Source: Monosporascus cannonballus (lineage: Eukaryota > Ascomycota > Sordariomycetes > Xylariales). From it: a DNA stretch of 64,000 nucleotides. Each line of letters opens with the position of its first letter. The stretch's first letter is position 1. The position numbers and the translations under genes were made by a program. The DNA is taken from positions 186,001-250,000 of the forward strand of contig QJNS01000108.1 of the NCBI GenBank assembly GCA_004154925.1, in the 5' to 3' direction. Below are positions 47,549-62,660 of this stretch, one piece after another. The notes below the pieces were generated by a model. It saw only the letters and a program-made list of their open reading frames with translations. It was not told the DNA's origin and did no database searches.

Positions 47549-50500
47549 TTTTTAATAAAAATTCGTTATGAAAAAATAAATTCTTTAATCACAGTTGTGT
47601 TAACAACTTTAATAAATAAAACTTTTTTTAAAAAACATTAATAATTATACTAGCTATGTTAATATTAAAGCTTATAATTAAATTAATACCGCCGACTTTA
47701 TTAATATCTACGTTCGCAGCACTAACTTCGAGAGTTTTAAAGCTTAACGGACTTTAAACGTATCAGTTTAGCTAATAAATTTTGGGATATTTTTATTCGA
47801 CGAGTATACTTTATATTATTAATAAGTTTAATAATATTGTGGATTTTAATTTATATACTAATCGGCATATCGATAACTTGAAAACTGAATTTAATATATT
47901 TATTAGTCTTTATTTATTAAAATTAATAATGGTAGTATTTAAAATAACAACGCATTTAACAACAGGTGGAAAAAAGGTAAAAAAGATTTATAATAAAAAA
48001 CAGGCTTAACATTAGAAGAATTAATAATAGCAATGTTAAACTGTATATATTGTGTAATAAGGGTTATTTTTTTATTAGAAAGCTGCGCTATTAAAATATA
48101 TGTAAAATAATTCTAAAATATTGAAAATTACCAAGCTACTTTGTAACCTGTACTAATTTTAAATTTTAAATTTTTATTTGATTACATTTTCATTATATGT
48201 TTAAAAAGTTAATAATATTTTAAGGAGAACAAAATAAAGAGTTTTACTAAAAACTTTTAAAACGTAATTATTCAAAACTGTTTATAGACTTTTTAAGTTA
48301 TTAAGTATTATAAGTATAAATAATGTTTTTATTAAAAAAGAATAGAACTTTATAAACGAAAGAAAATAAAGTAATAAATTATTACTTTAATTTTTATACT
48401 TTATTAAAACCGATCTATTTATAAGTAATTTTAATTTAAAACATTTAGTTTATAATAATTTTAACGTAATTTTGAATAATTTTCGCTATTTTGAACAGCT
48501 AAACAAATTATCAGCAATAGTGTTTTTTATATTTATCGATTTATAATATAATATTTCGAATTTTTAACTCGGGTGCTTTTTTTATTTTAATTTTATTAAT
48601 AATTTTTCTTTAAATTCTATACTACTTTGCTAGGTATTTTTTAGAACTCGATTATTATTACTTCCGGAAATTAAATAGTATTCCGAAATTAAATCTCGGA
48701 AATAATTTTAAAAAAGATTTTAAAATCGACAAAATATCGATATCTTCAGTGTATTCGATAATCTTCTAAATATTAAGTAGTTTTTTTTAAAATATCTAAA
48801 CTAACTAAGATTTATAAAACCTTTTATACGTACTTAAGGTATACCGTATAAAGGTTAATATTTTTTAAGTTATATCATTAAACATTGCCAAATTAACTAA
48901 TAAATATAAACTTAAAAAGTTTAGAATTTAATAGAATTTATCTTATTAATTTGCTTGATAACAAGTAATTTAAAAAATTTAAAACATATAATTTATTGTT
49001 ATATTAAAAACCTTAACTTCATAATAAATTTCGAAACGATTATCTATAATAGATATTATATAGGACTTATTATATGATAATTTTTAATATATTTAGCTTC
49101 GCTTGAAGAATTAATTTCAAATGAAATAAACCTTGTATAAAATTATATTATTACTAGGAAATAGTTTAAACATAACTAGAAATCTTTTTTTAACTTCAAA
49201 TTTTACTTTTTTATTTTAGATTATACTAAATTAAAAGTAGCATTTTAAGCTTTCGAATAATACGTAATAAAGTAAGATAAATATATTTTTAAAACTTATA
49301 TTTTGAGCTGAGCTAAATAAATAGAAAAGTATTACGTAATGTTATTTATTTGACAGAGTTTATAGCTAGAAAAACGTAATAAAAAGTATATTAAAAACAA
49401 ATTCCTATAATATAGTTAATAACAATAGATTTTTGCAATAAATTAATTTAAAAATGTGTAATTAAGAATAATTATAAATATTTACTTACTAATAATTTAA
49501 ATGATTTTCAACGTTAGTATTTATTAAAATTATTATGATAAAACATATCTTATTTTAAATACAGTTTTAAAGTTGAATTAATTATAAATTTATTAAATAA
49601 GATTAAATATGAATTTGCGGTTATAAATATTATTTAAAGCAGTATATCAATTGGTTTATTATTTATTATATTAGTTTTACGATTATTTTACAATAATATA
49701 AGTAATAAGCGACATTAAAAGTATTAAAATAGAGCAGGGTATTATATTTACAATTAGCCTTAGTTAATTAAAAAGTTCGAATTTTTTATATATATTAAGA
49801 AATTCCTGTAGATTATAGATTTGACCTTAAAAATATACCATTATTGTTATTATTATTTATTATATTTTTTAACGCTTTAGCTATCGTGATTTAACTTTAT
49901 TAATATAATTTGATTAATTCTTTTTAATTCGATAATCTTTTTTATATCGTAATATAACTTCATTATTTCTATTAATTAAGACGAAATATGTCCGTCTTTA
50001 ATTTAATATATATTTAGTAATATTTGAATAAGTAAAGTTATTTTTTAAAATTCTTATATAAAGTAACTTTGTAATATCTTATTTAAATAGTAGTTATTCT
50101 GTTTTAATACATTACGTAGATATCTTTTTTTAAAAATTATTACAGTCTTATAACATTACAATTTATTTATACTATTCTTTTAAGAATTTTGATTTGAGTA
50201 TTTTTATAAAATATAGAAATTGGTTTTTATATTTATAATATATTTTGAAATTTTAATATTAATAACGTAGTATGTAAATCATTTAACATAATATTAATAC
50301 TTAACCTACATTATTCATTTATTATTTAAATTAATATATAAGATATATTATATAACGCTATATTATATTTGTATTTTTATATATATAGTTTATATAATGT
50401 TGCAAGGTAATTTATTACAATATTTATAAAATATAGTTGGATAATTTTTATATCAGTTTTAAGAATTATTATGTTATGATTTAATAAAACTTCAGTTTAT

Positions 50501-52689
50501 AACGATTTTTTAATATATAATTTTTAATATTTTTTTAAAATATCTTAATAATATACGACAAATATTATTAATTTAATCCAGTAGTAGTATTTTATTTTTA
50601 CAAATTAAATAAACCCTAAGTGTTTATTGAGTATTAATATAGTTAATATAATATATATATATATAGTACTAAAGAATTCAATAAAGGTTTTAACAATATT
50701 TCTAATATTAATAATTTATAAAACTTCAAATTTTATCAATATTTTATATATTATGCTAAATGTTAACTCGTTTTCTTTTTTTACAGTTTTTTAATTCGAT
50801 TATATAGTTACTATTGTGATACGGCATTCATTGAATAAAATTCAATTTATTAGTACTATTTAAATATTTATATTTAGTTTTAGAAATAATTTTCAATGTT
50901 TTTTTACAGCTATTACTATTATTTTAATAAATTAAGTTTTAAGAAAAGCATGTTAATAATATATATTAGCTGATCATCTTTGTATATATTTAGTTGGCTG
51001 TTTGTGAAAACTCGACTAGGGTAATTAAAGTAATTTTTGGTAAATGTTTGTTATATTAACTTAAATTATTTTATATTAAAATATGCAATTTTTGAACGTG
51101 GTTTTATTGATGAAGATTTTGAAAGTAATTAGTTTTTATTCTAATTTTAACGTATCTCTTGAACAAATCTAGAATTTATATAATTCTACATTATATTTCT
51201 AATATAGCGTATTATATATGCAACTAAAATAAATATATAAAAAAAGTGTTTTTTAAAACTTTATAATAATCAACATATATAAAATATTTATAATTTTACG
51301 AAAGTTTAAGTTTAATAATAAACTATTTGATTGTCAAATATGGGTATAGCTATTTTAAAAATTCGAGTAATATATTCGAATTTATTATAATATTGATAAT
51401 CTCGAATTTTCGCTTAAAATTTGTCAAATTACTATTTTTAACTTTTAACCTTTATTTTGTATTATTAACTTTTTCGTAATTATAAAAACTTATCTTCTTA
51501 TAAGTAATATTGTTTCTTATCTAAAAGTTAATTGCGTTTATTATTTTTACTAATTAAATGGTTTAAAAATTATCAGTATTTATTTATTAGATAATAATAG
51601 TATTATCTTAAATTTTATCAATATTTTTACCTAAAAAGCCAATATATAAACTATAAATTAAACAAATTAATATTTAATAGGATTATTCATTATATAATAT
51701 TAAATGTATTATAAAAATATTAATATAAGTTTTAATTATTACGTAATACTATATCATATTATAGAATTACCAATATAATATATATATAATATAATAATTA
51801 AAACTCCTAGTCGATTTTTTAAGATAAAGTTTTTACATTAATTAAAATGTCGATGATTTTCGCTCGCTCGATAACTTTGTGAAATTTAATTATCGTAAAG
51901 GAGACGGTTTCGTTAGAGATTTTGCTAAGACGAATCATCGATATTATATATCCGAAATCTTGCAGCATAGTATTTTAGTAGATGGTAATTTGAGAAATTG
52001 CCGGAGAATGATCGAGACTAGCAAGAGTTCGTAAAGCCTTTTTTACATATTTAAGGCTTATCCTTAAGGTTTAATTTTGTAAGCTTGTTAAAAGGTAAAA
52101 TTAACAAATATAAAATTTACTAAACTCGCAAAGTATCAGCAATTACGTATTGGTTAATTAAAACCTTATAAAATCAAAATTTTATTTATTGTAAAAAAGA
52201 AATATAAATACATTTTGGTATATAAAAATATTAAATATGATATTTACCTATTAAATTATACTATATAATAGTACTTTATATATTTAGCATAATTTAGAAA
52301 CTATAATATAAATTTAAATATATTTCGTTGTTATTAAATGTTAAAAAAGTTTCGATTTTTTATTATCAAATTTAAAATCTTTGGCACTGTTTTTTTATTT
52401 AGAAACATATTATACTTTTATTACTTAACTCGTTTTATATATATTATAAAAAGAATTAATTTTAAATACTAGAATATAAGCTAAGTTCAAAATGTAGGAG
52501 AAAAATATAATATACTTTATATAATTAATATTATATTTATCATTTTCGAATAACTTTATTAAATAATTATATTTGTAAATCCAAGAACGTTTATCTTAAT
52601 TTGATAGAAATATGTTTTAAAACTAACTATCAAGTTTTTTTAATCACTTAATTTATCTATTAATATTAGTTTAAGAAATTTATATATAT

Positions 52690-52800
52690 AGTCGCCGATA
52701 TATTTCGACTTTGATAAATCTTATAGTCGCTAGTTTACGGTTCGACAAAATTAAAATATCAAGTTTTGCGCTGTAAACTTAAAGAATAAACCTTACGAGT
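52690..52800. repeat. Dispersed repeat R1, copy B
   Basis: Aligns with copies A (38836) and C (53550) through GTCGCCGATAT, GACTTTGATAAATCTTAT, AATTAAAATATCAAG and AATAAACCTT in order. Confidence 0.5.
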
Positions 52801-53549
52801 ACATTTTAAGTATATATTAAATCTTTTGAAATTCTTATTAGTTATAATTATTTTATAATAGTTTTTAAAGTCATTATTAATTGAAATAATACATTACGAA
52901 ATTCAATTTATACGATATGAGTAACTTTGAATAATCGAAGTTTTGTAGAATTATTTTATTTATAATATTTTACATTTATAAAGCTTTTAAAAATTATAAA
53001 ATTGTAAATATTATTATTGATTTAAAAAGTACTCTTAAAAATATTTTCGTTTTATAATTTTAAAATACGATTTGATTTACAAAACAGCGATAACTGAATT
53101 TTGAGAAGGCTTCTCCTAAAAAACATAGACTTTATAAAATAAGTTCTAGCAAATTGAAATCAAAAAATAATAACAGGCTTAAAAACTCGAAAATTTACAG
53201 GTAGAACAATATAAGTAAGAGAATTACGAGGGATAGTTTATTAAGTTGTTCTAAAGAGCGAAAATACTTTATAATTCCGATAAAGATTTACGTAAATAAT
53301 ATTTTAGAAAATAAAACAAGTTGTAAAAATAACGATTTTAATGAAGTTTTAAAATTAAGATTATATAAAAAATACAAATTAAACCTTTATTCCTACAGTT
53401 TATCTAAATACATAAAATTTAGTATATAATATAATTAATTAAATATAGATTACAGTTGAATATTTTATTATAATAAATATTTAATACTCTTTATAATTGA
53501 ATTAAATAATATTTTATTTTTGTACAACTTTACTTTAAAGCTAATTAGT

Positions 53550-53655
53550 AATTGTCGACAAACTTCTACTATAATAAACTTTATCTCTGCTAGCTTTACG
53601 ATTTAATAAGGTCGAAAGATTAAGTTTTGCAGAACAAACGTTAAAGATAAACATT
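53550..53655. repeat. Dispersed repeat R1, copy C
   Basis: Aligns with copies A and B through TTGTCGACAAA, ATAATAAACTTTAT, AGATTAAGTTTTGCAG and AGATAAACATT in order. It is 860 bp from copy B in the same orientation. Confidence 0.5.
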
Positions 53656-54179
53656 AAACGTAAGCCTTATCCACATATTATTAAGGTAATAATTTATTAT
53701 TTTATTGTATTTTATTTATCCGGTTACGTTTCGTTTATAAAAGAATAGAAAATTATTATACGATATAATTTGTACGATAAATATTATACTCTGTATTTAA
53801 TAAAAAACTAAAAAGGTTTAAAGCCTTTTAAATTTAAATTTTTTAGTAAAAGTTCAACCAAATTATAGTTGTTTTTAACTTAATATTGAATATCGTCTAG
53901 ATATTTCCTAATTTACTAAACGATTTTTATTTGACGAGTAAAGTTGGTAATAGAAAAGCTTATTAAAAATGGAATTATTTAGTTTATATTCGGGTTAAAA
54001 ATATTTTTTCTTATTTTTCGAATAATTGAACCAAAAAAATAGTAAAAGTTTGCATCTATTACGAAAAATTCGAATAAGCTTTTTGTAAGGAAATAGATAT
54101 ATAAGCGAGGTAATGGCCGAGTAGTTGTAGACTATTCAAAGAAGTAGGTATATTGTCAGACTTTTATCTAAGTTGTATA

Positions 54180-57100
54180 TATATTTGTCCGAGTATGAGA
54201 TATTATAGTTATCCTAAACACGTGGGTCGGCAACTAGTCGCCGACATTTAGGAGTATCTCAGGTGTTCTCTCATTTTCTTACATTTTTAAAAAAAGCTTC
54301 CGAAATGATGAACTAAAAAATAAAAGCCGAAAAATAACTTAATAAATTATAATAAAAAGAGAATTATAATTAAATACGACAATAATGTAATTTAACTAAT
54401 TTCGAAATTCAACTAGAAATGAAAGGTATTAATAAAAATGTTTTTGGGTAATTCATTTAAAAAGAATTCAAAAGAAATTTTTCAAAATACATCAACTTAA
54501 AATTTTATTAGAATATATAGCGACAGTAACAAGGTTTAATAATTTATAATATAGGTTAAGAAAAACTTGATATTCTAAAATAAAGTATAATAATAAAGGG
54601 CGATATACCGCAAATACTAATATATCTTAATATAATAGTAATAATAACATTGTTGTATAAAACAGTATTAAAATCTATAAAACTTAAAACAGTCTTGCGC
54701 AAAAATAAAAGTTACGTTAAATGCTATAACTATAGCAAAATAAGATATTATCGAAATACTTGCCAAAAGCATCAACAATAAGAAAGTTGGACCTTTATTT
54801 CAAAAAAAACGGCTAGTTAAATCAAATACGAAATTATTTAATAAAAATAAAAAAAGCATTAATATAATCTAAATCTAATACAAATATAGAGTATTACGAT
54901 AAAAAATGTCATGAAAAATGCGAAAGGTTAAACACCTAATTTAAAAAACTGTTGAAAATAACAAAACGCTTTGCGAAAATATTTTTAAAAGAACAGTAAA
55001 AATAAATAAAAACTATGTGCTTAGGAATCTCGGATAAACACGGCAAAATATACGATGTATATTGCATTCTATAAAAATGCTCAATATATAACGATTAAAA
55101 ACATCTATTTCTTAACGCATTATACGTATATATAGAGATAAGTTCGACTTTTCTAACTAAGCTAAAAAAAAACAAAGTCGACGAACGATAATATTAGCAT
55201 TTTCGAATTATCACTTTACAAAACGAAATTAATAAACGAATAGCCTTATAGAATTAACTAAAAAGAAGAGAAATATCTATAAGAAAACCTTTCTTATTTT
55301 TATAACTGATATAATTATTAAATAACGAAAATATAAATATAGCATAGGATAAAATATGCTTCTAGAAAATTATAACCGACGTTTATTTCTAATTAATATT
55401 TACTGCAAATTTAAAAAAGAGGAATTAGTAAAGCATAAAATCGTACTTTTATCAAAAATCTATCCAAAAAGTTTTATTATAATATAATAAAATACAATAT
55501 AATAAATAGAATTTTAAAGACTTGATAAGAAAATAATTATATTAAATATAAAATAATTACGATAATTCGACAAAATATTAAAAAGAAGATCTTTAATACG
55601 AGAATTATATAATATCGAAATTTAAAAGAATTACTAGGCATTTTCTAAAAAAGGTTTTAAACGTAATCATAAAAGCCGTTAATAAGTTTATTATCTTAAA
55701 TATACGCATAAAAATATATTAGTACAACGTTATAATAAATCGCTCACCTTTAGATAAAATAATATTAAAATAAACGCTATTAATAAACTTAAGTTCTTAT
55801 GAAAATATAAGTTAAAATATGATTTATTTATAAATATTAAAACTTAAAATTTTGTTTCTAATAACGAATTAACTAAATATAAAATAAATTGTTTCGAAAT
55901 TTATATATAAAAACGATATTAAATAATAAACTTCGATATCGTTTTATATAAAAGTTACGATATAAATTTAAGACAATTATAAATATACTAATATAATACT
56001 AATTAAACAAAATTTTAAAAGTTGATCGAAAATAAAAATAAATTATAACGGCTATGAGTTTAATATAATAATAAATTTTAATTTTACAGGTTTATAACAA
56101 CAGAAATATTGTAAGTATTTTAGTTATAAACTAATTTAATTATATGTAGTAATATTAAAAGTTTTTAGCCGTGGTGTTCCTTTTTCCAATTCGTATAAAT
56201 CAATATAGATAAAAAGTAAATTAATTTAACGAAGTTTTTTAATAAATAATAAGTATAATATAAGTATAGATTAAGTATATAAGAACACTAATAACTCAAG
56301 TGTTTTGTAATATATAATAAGATAAAACTAAATATTAAATATATATCTATATAATACTCTTGTAAATTATATTATTGATCTTGTTATTTTAGATAATAAT
56401 GTTTTTTAGATATTAATACCAGATATTTTAAAGTTATTTGTTAATTTTATAATTGCAAATATATTCAAAATAGTTAGAAGTGCCTGGCTTTTTAATAGAT
56501 AAATATATAAAATTTTAACTTCGAAGTTGAAGTTTTTAATCCTGTATCAATTATACTAAATATACGAGAAAGCTTTTTGAAATTAGTATTAAAAGGTTTG
56601 TTTGTCGATAATACGGGCCGATTTAAATTAGCCGTTAAATTCTTTTCCCTTATAAAATCGAATCGTTATTTTGATTTGCAAAACTTTATTACGAGAATTA
56701 ACAAATTTAATTTCTAATAATATTGCGCTATTTGCGAAGAATATAAATATACTCTCCTATATTTTTACGTAATTTAAAAAAATAGATATAAAAAATTAGA
56801 GAATTTCTATAACTTTTATTTTAAAGAGTTTTATCTAAATGGAACTAGAATACGTAATAAATTAGCGATTTGGTAATATTTTTATAAAAAAAGATAAAAG
56901 CCGTTTAATTTATATAGGCGGCAATATAACGAAACGGAAATTACTAAAAAAAGAAGTTAAACAAGATTTTTAGATAACGGCAACAATAATTATTAATAAG
57001 ATCAAATTTGTTTTTTGCTCTAAGTTAGACGTATTTAAAAAGCTAATATTTAAATATAATAAGGTATGTTATTATATAAACGCCTATTTTAAATTTCCAA

Positions 57101-57400
57101 TATTAATATATACTTTACTTAAATTTTAAGAAATTTAGAATTTACTAGAAAAGGCTTTTGATTGAGTTGAAAAGAACATACAAAATTTACTAGCTAAAAA
57201 AAAGCATTTCGAATAGCATGTCCTTTTTCTATTCTTCGAAGGGGCCCCGGATTATAAATACGCTTTTTTATAGAGTAAGTATTCAATTAAAAACTTCTTT
57301 GTTTCCTGGTTATATAAATATATTTTAAATGATATAAAGCCCTTATTTCGACGCATCACTTTTTTCGGTTTTTAAGATGACCTCTATTTTCGAAAAGGAT
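54180..57400 (+). mobile_element. RIP-degraded retroelement with Gag zinc knuckle, plus strand (limits approximate)
   Basis: A zinc knuckle is readable at 54722-54763. Further on, near 55035-55095, the frame HGKIYDVYCIL...KCSIYND resembles a short Cys/His-rich block found upstream of the reverse transcriptase in some fungal gypsy elements. Left of it, at about 54190-54280, a less AT-rich patch containing a GTCGGC/GCCGAC hairpin (54221-54240) may be LTR sequence. No LTR pair or target duplication was found, so both ends are estimates. Confidence 0.55.
54722..54763 (+). pseudogene. Relic Gag CCHC zinc knuckle
   Basis: The frame reads CYNYSKIRYYRNTC. The spacing is exactly that of C-x2-C-x4-H-x4-C, with the second Cys and the His both replaced by Tyr. 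TGT to TAT and CAT/CAC to TAT are the changes RIP makes, so the knuckle was functional before mutation. Confidence 0.75.
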
Positions 57401-59574
57401 TATATATATTGACTAGAATTTATATAAATAAATAAGGTTACGATAATCTATTCGCGGTTTTACGATAAATAAGTTAATTTAATTAATATAGTTCGACCAA
57501 AATCTCTTTATCTATACAGAAATATCTGAATATATAAAATAACATAAGTACGTTTATTAAAATCTTATATATATAGTAAGAAAATAGGATATTATTTTTA
57601 TATTATTATTATATAATTAATACAAAAAAGAAAGCGATATATTGTAATAAAATAGGTAAATGTTAAAGTATTATAAATAAATATTTGATTTTTAATAAAC
57701 TTTTCTATTATAAATAAGTATCTACGAAAAGTCCATCTTTTAATTAAAAAATACTTTATATATACTTAATTAACAAAGATTTACGTTTATATATAGTAGT
57801 ACACCAGAGATAGATAAAAAAATTGTATTGTTGTAAAGATAAAAAAGTTTTTATTAATAGAAATTAAAAAGGTTAAAATATTAGATAATAAAACAAAGAT
57901 ATTATTTTTATTTTTAAATAGTATAAAAAACGAGAATAATTACTAATGTTAAATATGTGATTTTTTAAAATAAAACCTAATTCGAATATTGTGTAATTTA
58001 ATTATAAATACGGCATAATATTTAATTTAAAATAATAGTAAATATCTTTAATTAATAAAATTGTTAATAAATAAAATAGTAGGCCGAAAGTGAATCCAAA
58101 TTTGAAAATCGGAATGTTTATACGTTAATATTGTATTTTTATTTTTGAAATTATTAACATTTATTAAAGATAAATTAAATAACCTAATAACGCGTTTTAT
58201 TTAAATGCCGGGAGATGAATTATAATATTAAAAAACAAATATGGAAATTTAGCGAAACTTTTATACTAGTACGTAATAGATTATATGTGATATTTGCAAA
58301 TTTTAATTTCTAACATATTTAAATATAAATACGAAAACGTCGATGTTTCTGTAAATAAAGTTTAAAATTATAAATATGACATTAAATATAAATATTATCG
58401 ATAAAATTACTTATTTTAGCTTTTCATCGAATAACTTAAGAAATAAAAATAGGCCACGTAATAAATTTTAAAATAATATTATTTATAAATAAGAAATTAA
58501 ACGTAACCATTTTATAATTTTTCTACAGCTAAAAAAACGTCTCAAAATGTAAGACAAAGACAAATATTGGAGAGAACCGAGAATAAAAATATAGTTATTA
58601 GGTATATTATAACCTCGTATATTAAAATATGTATAATATATTTACATAAAATATTTATATTGAAATTTTATTGTCAAAAACTAATTTCACAAAATTCTAT
58701 GTTTCAGCGTAAATAATAAATATATATAAAATAGAGTTTATTAATTTATCCAATTAATTTTTGGATATAATAACTAGAAGAAGCAATTTTGCACATAATA
58801 CGTATAAATCGATAAAATATATACGGATATTTAAAATAATAGCGGTAACCGTTAAAAAGATTTTAAATATATTAGAAAGAAAGATTATAATAACGTTAAT
58901 AAAGATAATTATCGTAAAATTGGTTAAAAACCACTATCACAAATAAGATATTTGTCTTTTTCTTTATTTAACTTACAGAAACGATATATAAAATAGGAAA
59001 AAAGTCCTTTGATATAAATAAAAAACGAGGATCGAAAGGAAACGAAAGAAAATAAAGTAACGGCTTTCTAATAAAATAAAAAATATAAATTCTATATATG
59101 CTAATATATTAGCATTAAAAATGAAAAATTATAAATAAATCTATTAACAACGTTAATTACGACGTATATAATTAAGATAACAAATATTACTATATCGATA
59201 ATTAAGATAAAACCTAGAGCGATAACGACGATAACGACGATAAATACGATAATAACCGTATATAGGATTAGAAACAATTCGAAAAAAGATTATATAAACG
59301 AAAAGAAAAAACGATGAAATAAAAAAAAAGAATAAAGAATTTGAAAATAAAACAGATAATGCTAATACGTAAAAATACGGAATTTGACGTGTAGATTAAA
59401 ATACAGCTAAAATAAACTGAACTCGAAAAGATAAGTTAAATAAAAATACGAGATTTGATATATTTTAGAAAATAACATATCTGATATAAAATATCAACAA
59501 TAAAAAGTTCTACTTTTCCTATTAGTAGAATATTAAAACAAAACCGGAATTTCAGATATTTAATTAGTGTATAA
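57401..59574. other. Unassigned AT-rich repeat debris (right part)
   Basis: No family motif. Around 59215-59300 a plus-strand frame is rich in Asp/Asn (GATAACGAC repeats) and then Lys/Glu, which could be the charged N-terminal part of a retroelement Gag, but this is not firm. The 61-codon frame at 58761-58946 is Ile/Lys-rich, as expected by chance in this composition. Confidence 0.5.
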
Positions 59575-61600
59575 TATAATAAGATACTAAAGTATTACAG
59601 CTATAATAATAAAAATATTTTAGATAACGACAGTATATTATAAATTAACTTTCCTAAAATGATCAACATAATAAACGTTATTATTTACTGACATTTATTA
59701 ACTTATTGTTAGTAAATTAATAATTCAGCTTAATAGCTTATTGTTAATAAGTTAATAATCTATTATATAACCTAATTTACTTAGCTTTTTAACTGTGTCT
59801 CTTATGACCGTTTTTAAAGATCGTCACTTTGCTAAATTATAATACGATTTCTCTCTTTTAAAAGAAATCTTGTCTTTAAATTATTCTCTATAATAAATTC
59901 TTTATCCCCTTAATTATAATAAATTATATTTTCAAATAACGTTTTTGTAAAATCAAATAACGTTACGTTTTAATTAGCTTGATTAAAATAGAAGGTTTGA
60001 AATTATATTCTACTTTTTTATTGTTCTAAAAATTTTATATATTATATATTAAAAAGGTTTCTGATTATAAGAAACATGTACGTAGTAATCAATTATATAA
60101 TAATATAAAAGTGTATATTTTTATAATTAACTACTACATAATCAAGACTATTTATTTAAAAAAGTAAGTAATAAAAAAAGTTAGTTAATTCTTTTATTTA
60201 GTTATCTCGTATTCATTATTACCGGTAATAATATTAAACGTAAACAGTAAGTCTATTAATCGTATTTTCTAATTTTTAAATAATCTTAACGATTTCAAAC
60301 ATCGTAAAATTAAAATATTAATAAAAATTTAAGCTTTTAAAACTATAAACGTTATCAGTTAAAGCTCGATTAATTTATAAACGCCGTCTTTATAAAATGT
60401 CAATTAAAATACAATTTTTATATTCATTACCTCTAGTAAAAATCGTGTAATAAACATTCGGTATTTATAAGGTTTTTTACCAGCTTTCAAATGTTTTTAA
60501 AATTTGGGTTTTTTTATCTAATTAAATATTAAATAAATCAGGTTTTCATTTACATATTAAAGATTTTTTATCTTATATATTATTTTATTCTTACTTTTAC
60601 ATCATTCGGTTAATTATAAATATTAATAATAAGTATCGTTAAATTAAATTAAAACAAATTTAAAAAATTAAAACTTAATTTTTAACGAAAATTAATTCTT
60701 TTACATTTTTAAATAACACATTTATTTATTTAATTACTTACGACTTTTAACTTTATCTGCCCCTTTAATATAACTAATTCATTTATTTTAACGCAATTAG
60801 TATTTTAACGTAAATAAAATTAATATATAACATTAGAAATATTATATATAAAGTTGAAATTAACATTTATTAAAATCATTTTAAAAATTTATAATAATTA
60901 ATATTATAAGTTCATTATTCTATAAATAAATTTTAACTTGGGTATTTTAGTTGTAATTAATATAATATTGTATATACACTTTTCATATTCTATTTAATTC
61001 TTTTAGTTAACTATTTATTTAAATTTTAAACCTGTTTTAGAATGTATAAAATAAGTTAATTTCTATTATAAAATTTTGTCCAAATTTCGAAATAAATATA
61101 ATATCTGTACTCTAAATAAATTTATATATTAATTTATATATTTTAGAAATATTGATTAATAGATGTATATTGCTTATTTTATAGTTATATGTCTTGAATA
61201 AACTAGAAATTAAAGAAAATCTGTAAAGATATTTACAACTATAAAGATATTATTGTAATATAGTTTTATTATTAAGCTTTCGACGAAGCTTTTATAATAA
61301 TATGTATAGTAATTAAATTCTGTAATTTCTTTAAAAAAACTAAGAATAATTATATCTTTTTATAACGTTTCTATGGTTATATAGTTTAAATAGTTGGTTT
61401 TAGTTTAAAAATAAATATATTAAGATCATTTTAAAATGTTGTAAACTTGAAATACTTATGTAATTAATATTTATATATGTATGGTATTAAATATAGCTAA
61501 TATTTTTAAAATCTATAGCGTATTTAATTATTTAGGTTTTATTATCTTGTGGATAGAATTTTTAATTTGTTAATATATATTATTTAAAATATCTCGAAGT
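59575..61600 (-). mobile_element. Partial second copy of the same gypsy family
   Basis: 59575-59850 aligns with the LTRs at 40642 and 47138, including two of the 35-bp units (AATTCAGCTTAATAGCTTATT and neighbours), ATCTATTATATAACC, GACCGTTTTTAAAGATCGT and the end TTATAATA. What follows to the right matches the interior next to the left LTR of the complete copy (for example TTATAAGAAACATGTACGTA against TTATAAGAAATACGTACGTA at 41299). The orientation is therefore minus. Similarity fades towards 61.6 kb, where a different element begins, so the copy is truncated. The ends are approximate. Confidence 0.7.
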
Positions 61601-62299
61601 ATTATAATATAATGCATTTATAAACATCTTTTGAAAATAATATCGAAAATATAATAGGGCTATATAGAACCCTATTATAGAGCACCGGACAAACGCCGGT
61701 ACCAAGTAGCACTAGCGCAGCGCCTTTTATGCGAACATATATAACTATATTTTCATTTTCTCATTTTTTTCTTTTTAATTAGAAAATAAATTTTTATTAG
61801 CAATTGATTGTAAACCGCTTAGGTAAAACCTTTTATATATTTTTTAGCTTATTATTTAGCAAAATAAGAAACGTTCGGAATTAGATATTAGGATTTTCGA
61901 ACGTTTTTTACGGGGCTTAGCAAGGGGCCCTTATCGACCTAGAATTATAAAGGGTATTTAGCGTTATGACGGAAACCTTAATAAGTTCGATGGCGGTTAC
62001 GGAGCAGCGTATAAGCTATTAATTTAAGGAGAGCAAAAAAAAGGCAGCCCAGTTTCATAAGTATATAAAAGCGTAATATAGGGTAAATAAAAAGTTAACA
62101 TAAATCGCCGAATAGCTTAAAAACAGTTTAATTACTTAATAAAAGTTTATTACTTAATTGCAAATTCGGAATACGATAGCCCTTACGAATACCGATTTTT
62201 TCGATTTAATAACGATTAGAAGCGTAATTAGATTATTTTGCAAAAATAATTCGAACGACCGAATTAATAATAGGAGCTAAGCGAAAGCCGTTATTTTGG

Positions 62300-62660
62300 C
62301 CGGAAAAATTTAACGGGACAAAAGAAAAGTTCTTTCGGATAATACGTATTCATAATTTATAAGCTCGAAATAAACGCTATTTTCGTAAAAGAAATTCGTA
62401 AGTAGTTTTATATTATATATAAAAAAATCGAAGTTAATATATAACGTACAGTTATTATTTATTATATTTCCGGAAGCCTAAATAATATTTATAGCCCCGT
62501 CGGTTTTCTTTAGATATTATACGAATAATATAAAGATCGACATAAGAAAAAAATAACCGAACGTTTTCGAAACTTAAGATAAACCGATAACGCAAAATTT
62601 TCGTTATTTTATTTTTTATTCGAAAAAACGTTATTAAATACGGCAAAGATTACCTGGTTA
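62300..62660 (+). pseudogene. Relic Gag of the right-hand gypsy element
   Basis: The frame reads PEKFNGTKEKFFRIIRI near 62300, the F-D/N-G-T Gag signature, and near 62587-62658 DNAKFSLFYFLFEKTLLNTA followed by KITW without a stop, as in fungal gypsy Gag. Stops separate the blocks. Confidence 0.65.

Larger units (their letters stand above)
47549..54179. other. Unassigned AT-rich repeat debris (middle part)
   Basis: 6.6 kb with no readable protein motif. A patch at about 51840-52030 is less AT-rich. The second and third copies of repeat R1 lie near the right end. The 75-codon frame at 47782-48009 (+) is a chance frame in AT-rich DNA. Confidence 0.55.

Noticed and set aside
58761..58946. 61-codon Ile/Lys-rich frame in the AT-rich block
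   Set aside because: Composition is what random AT-rich DNA gives, with no motif.
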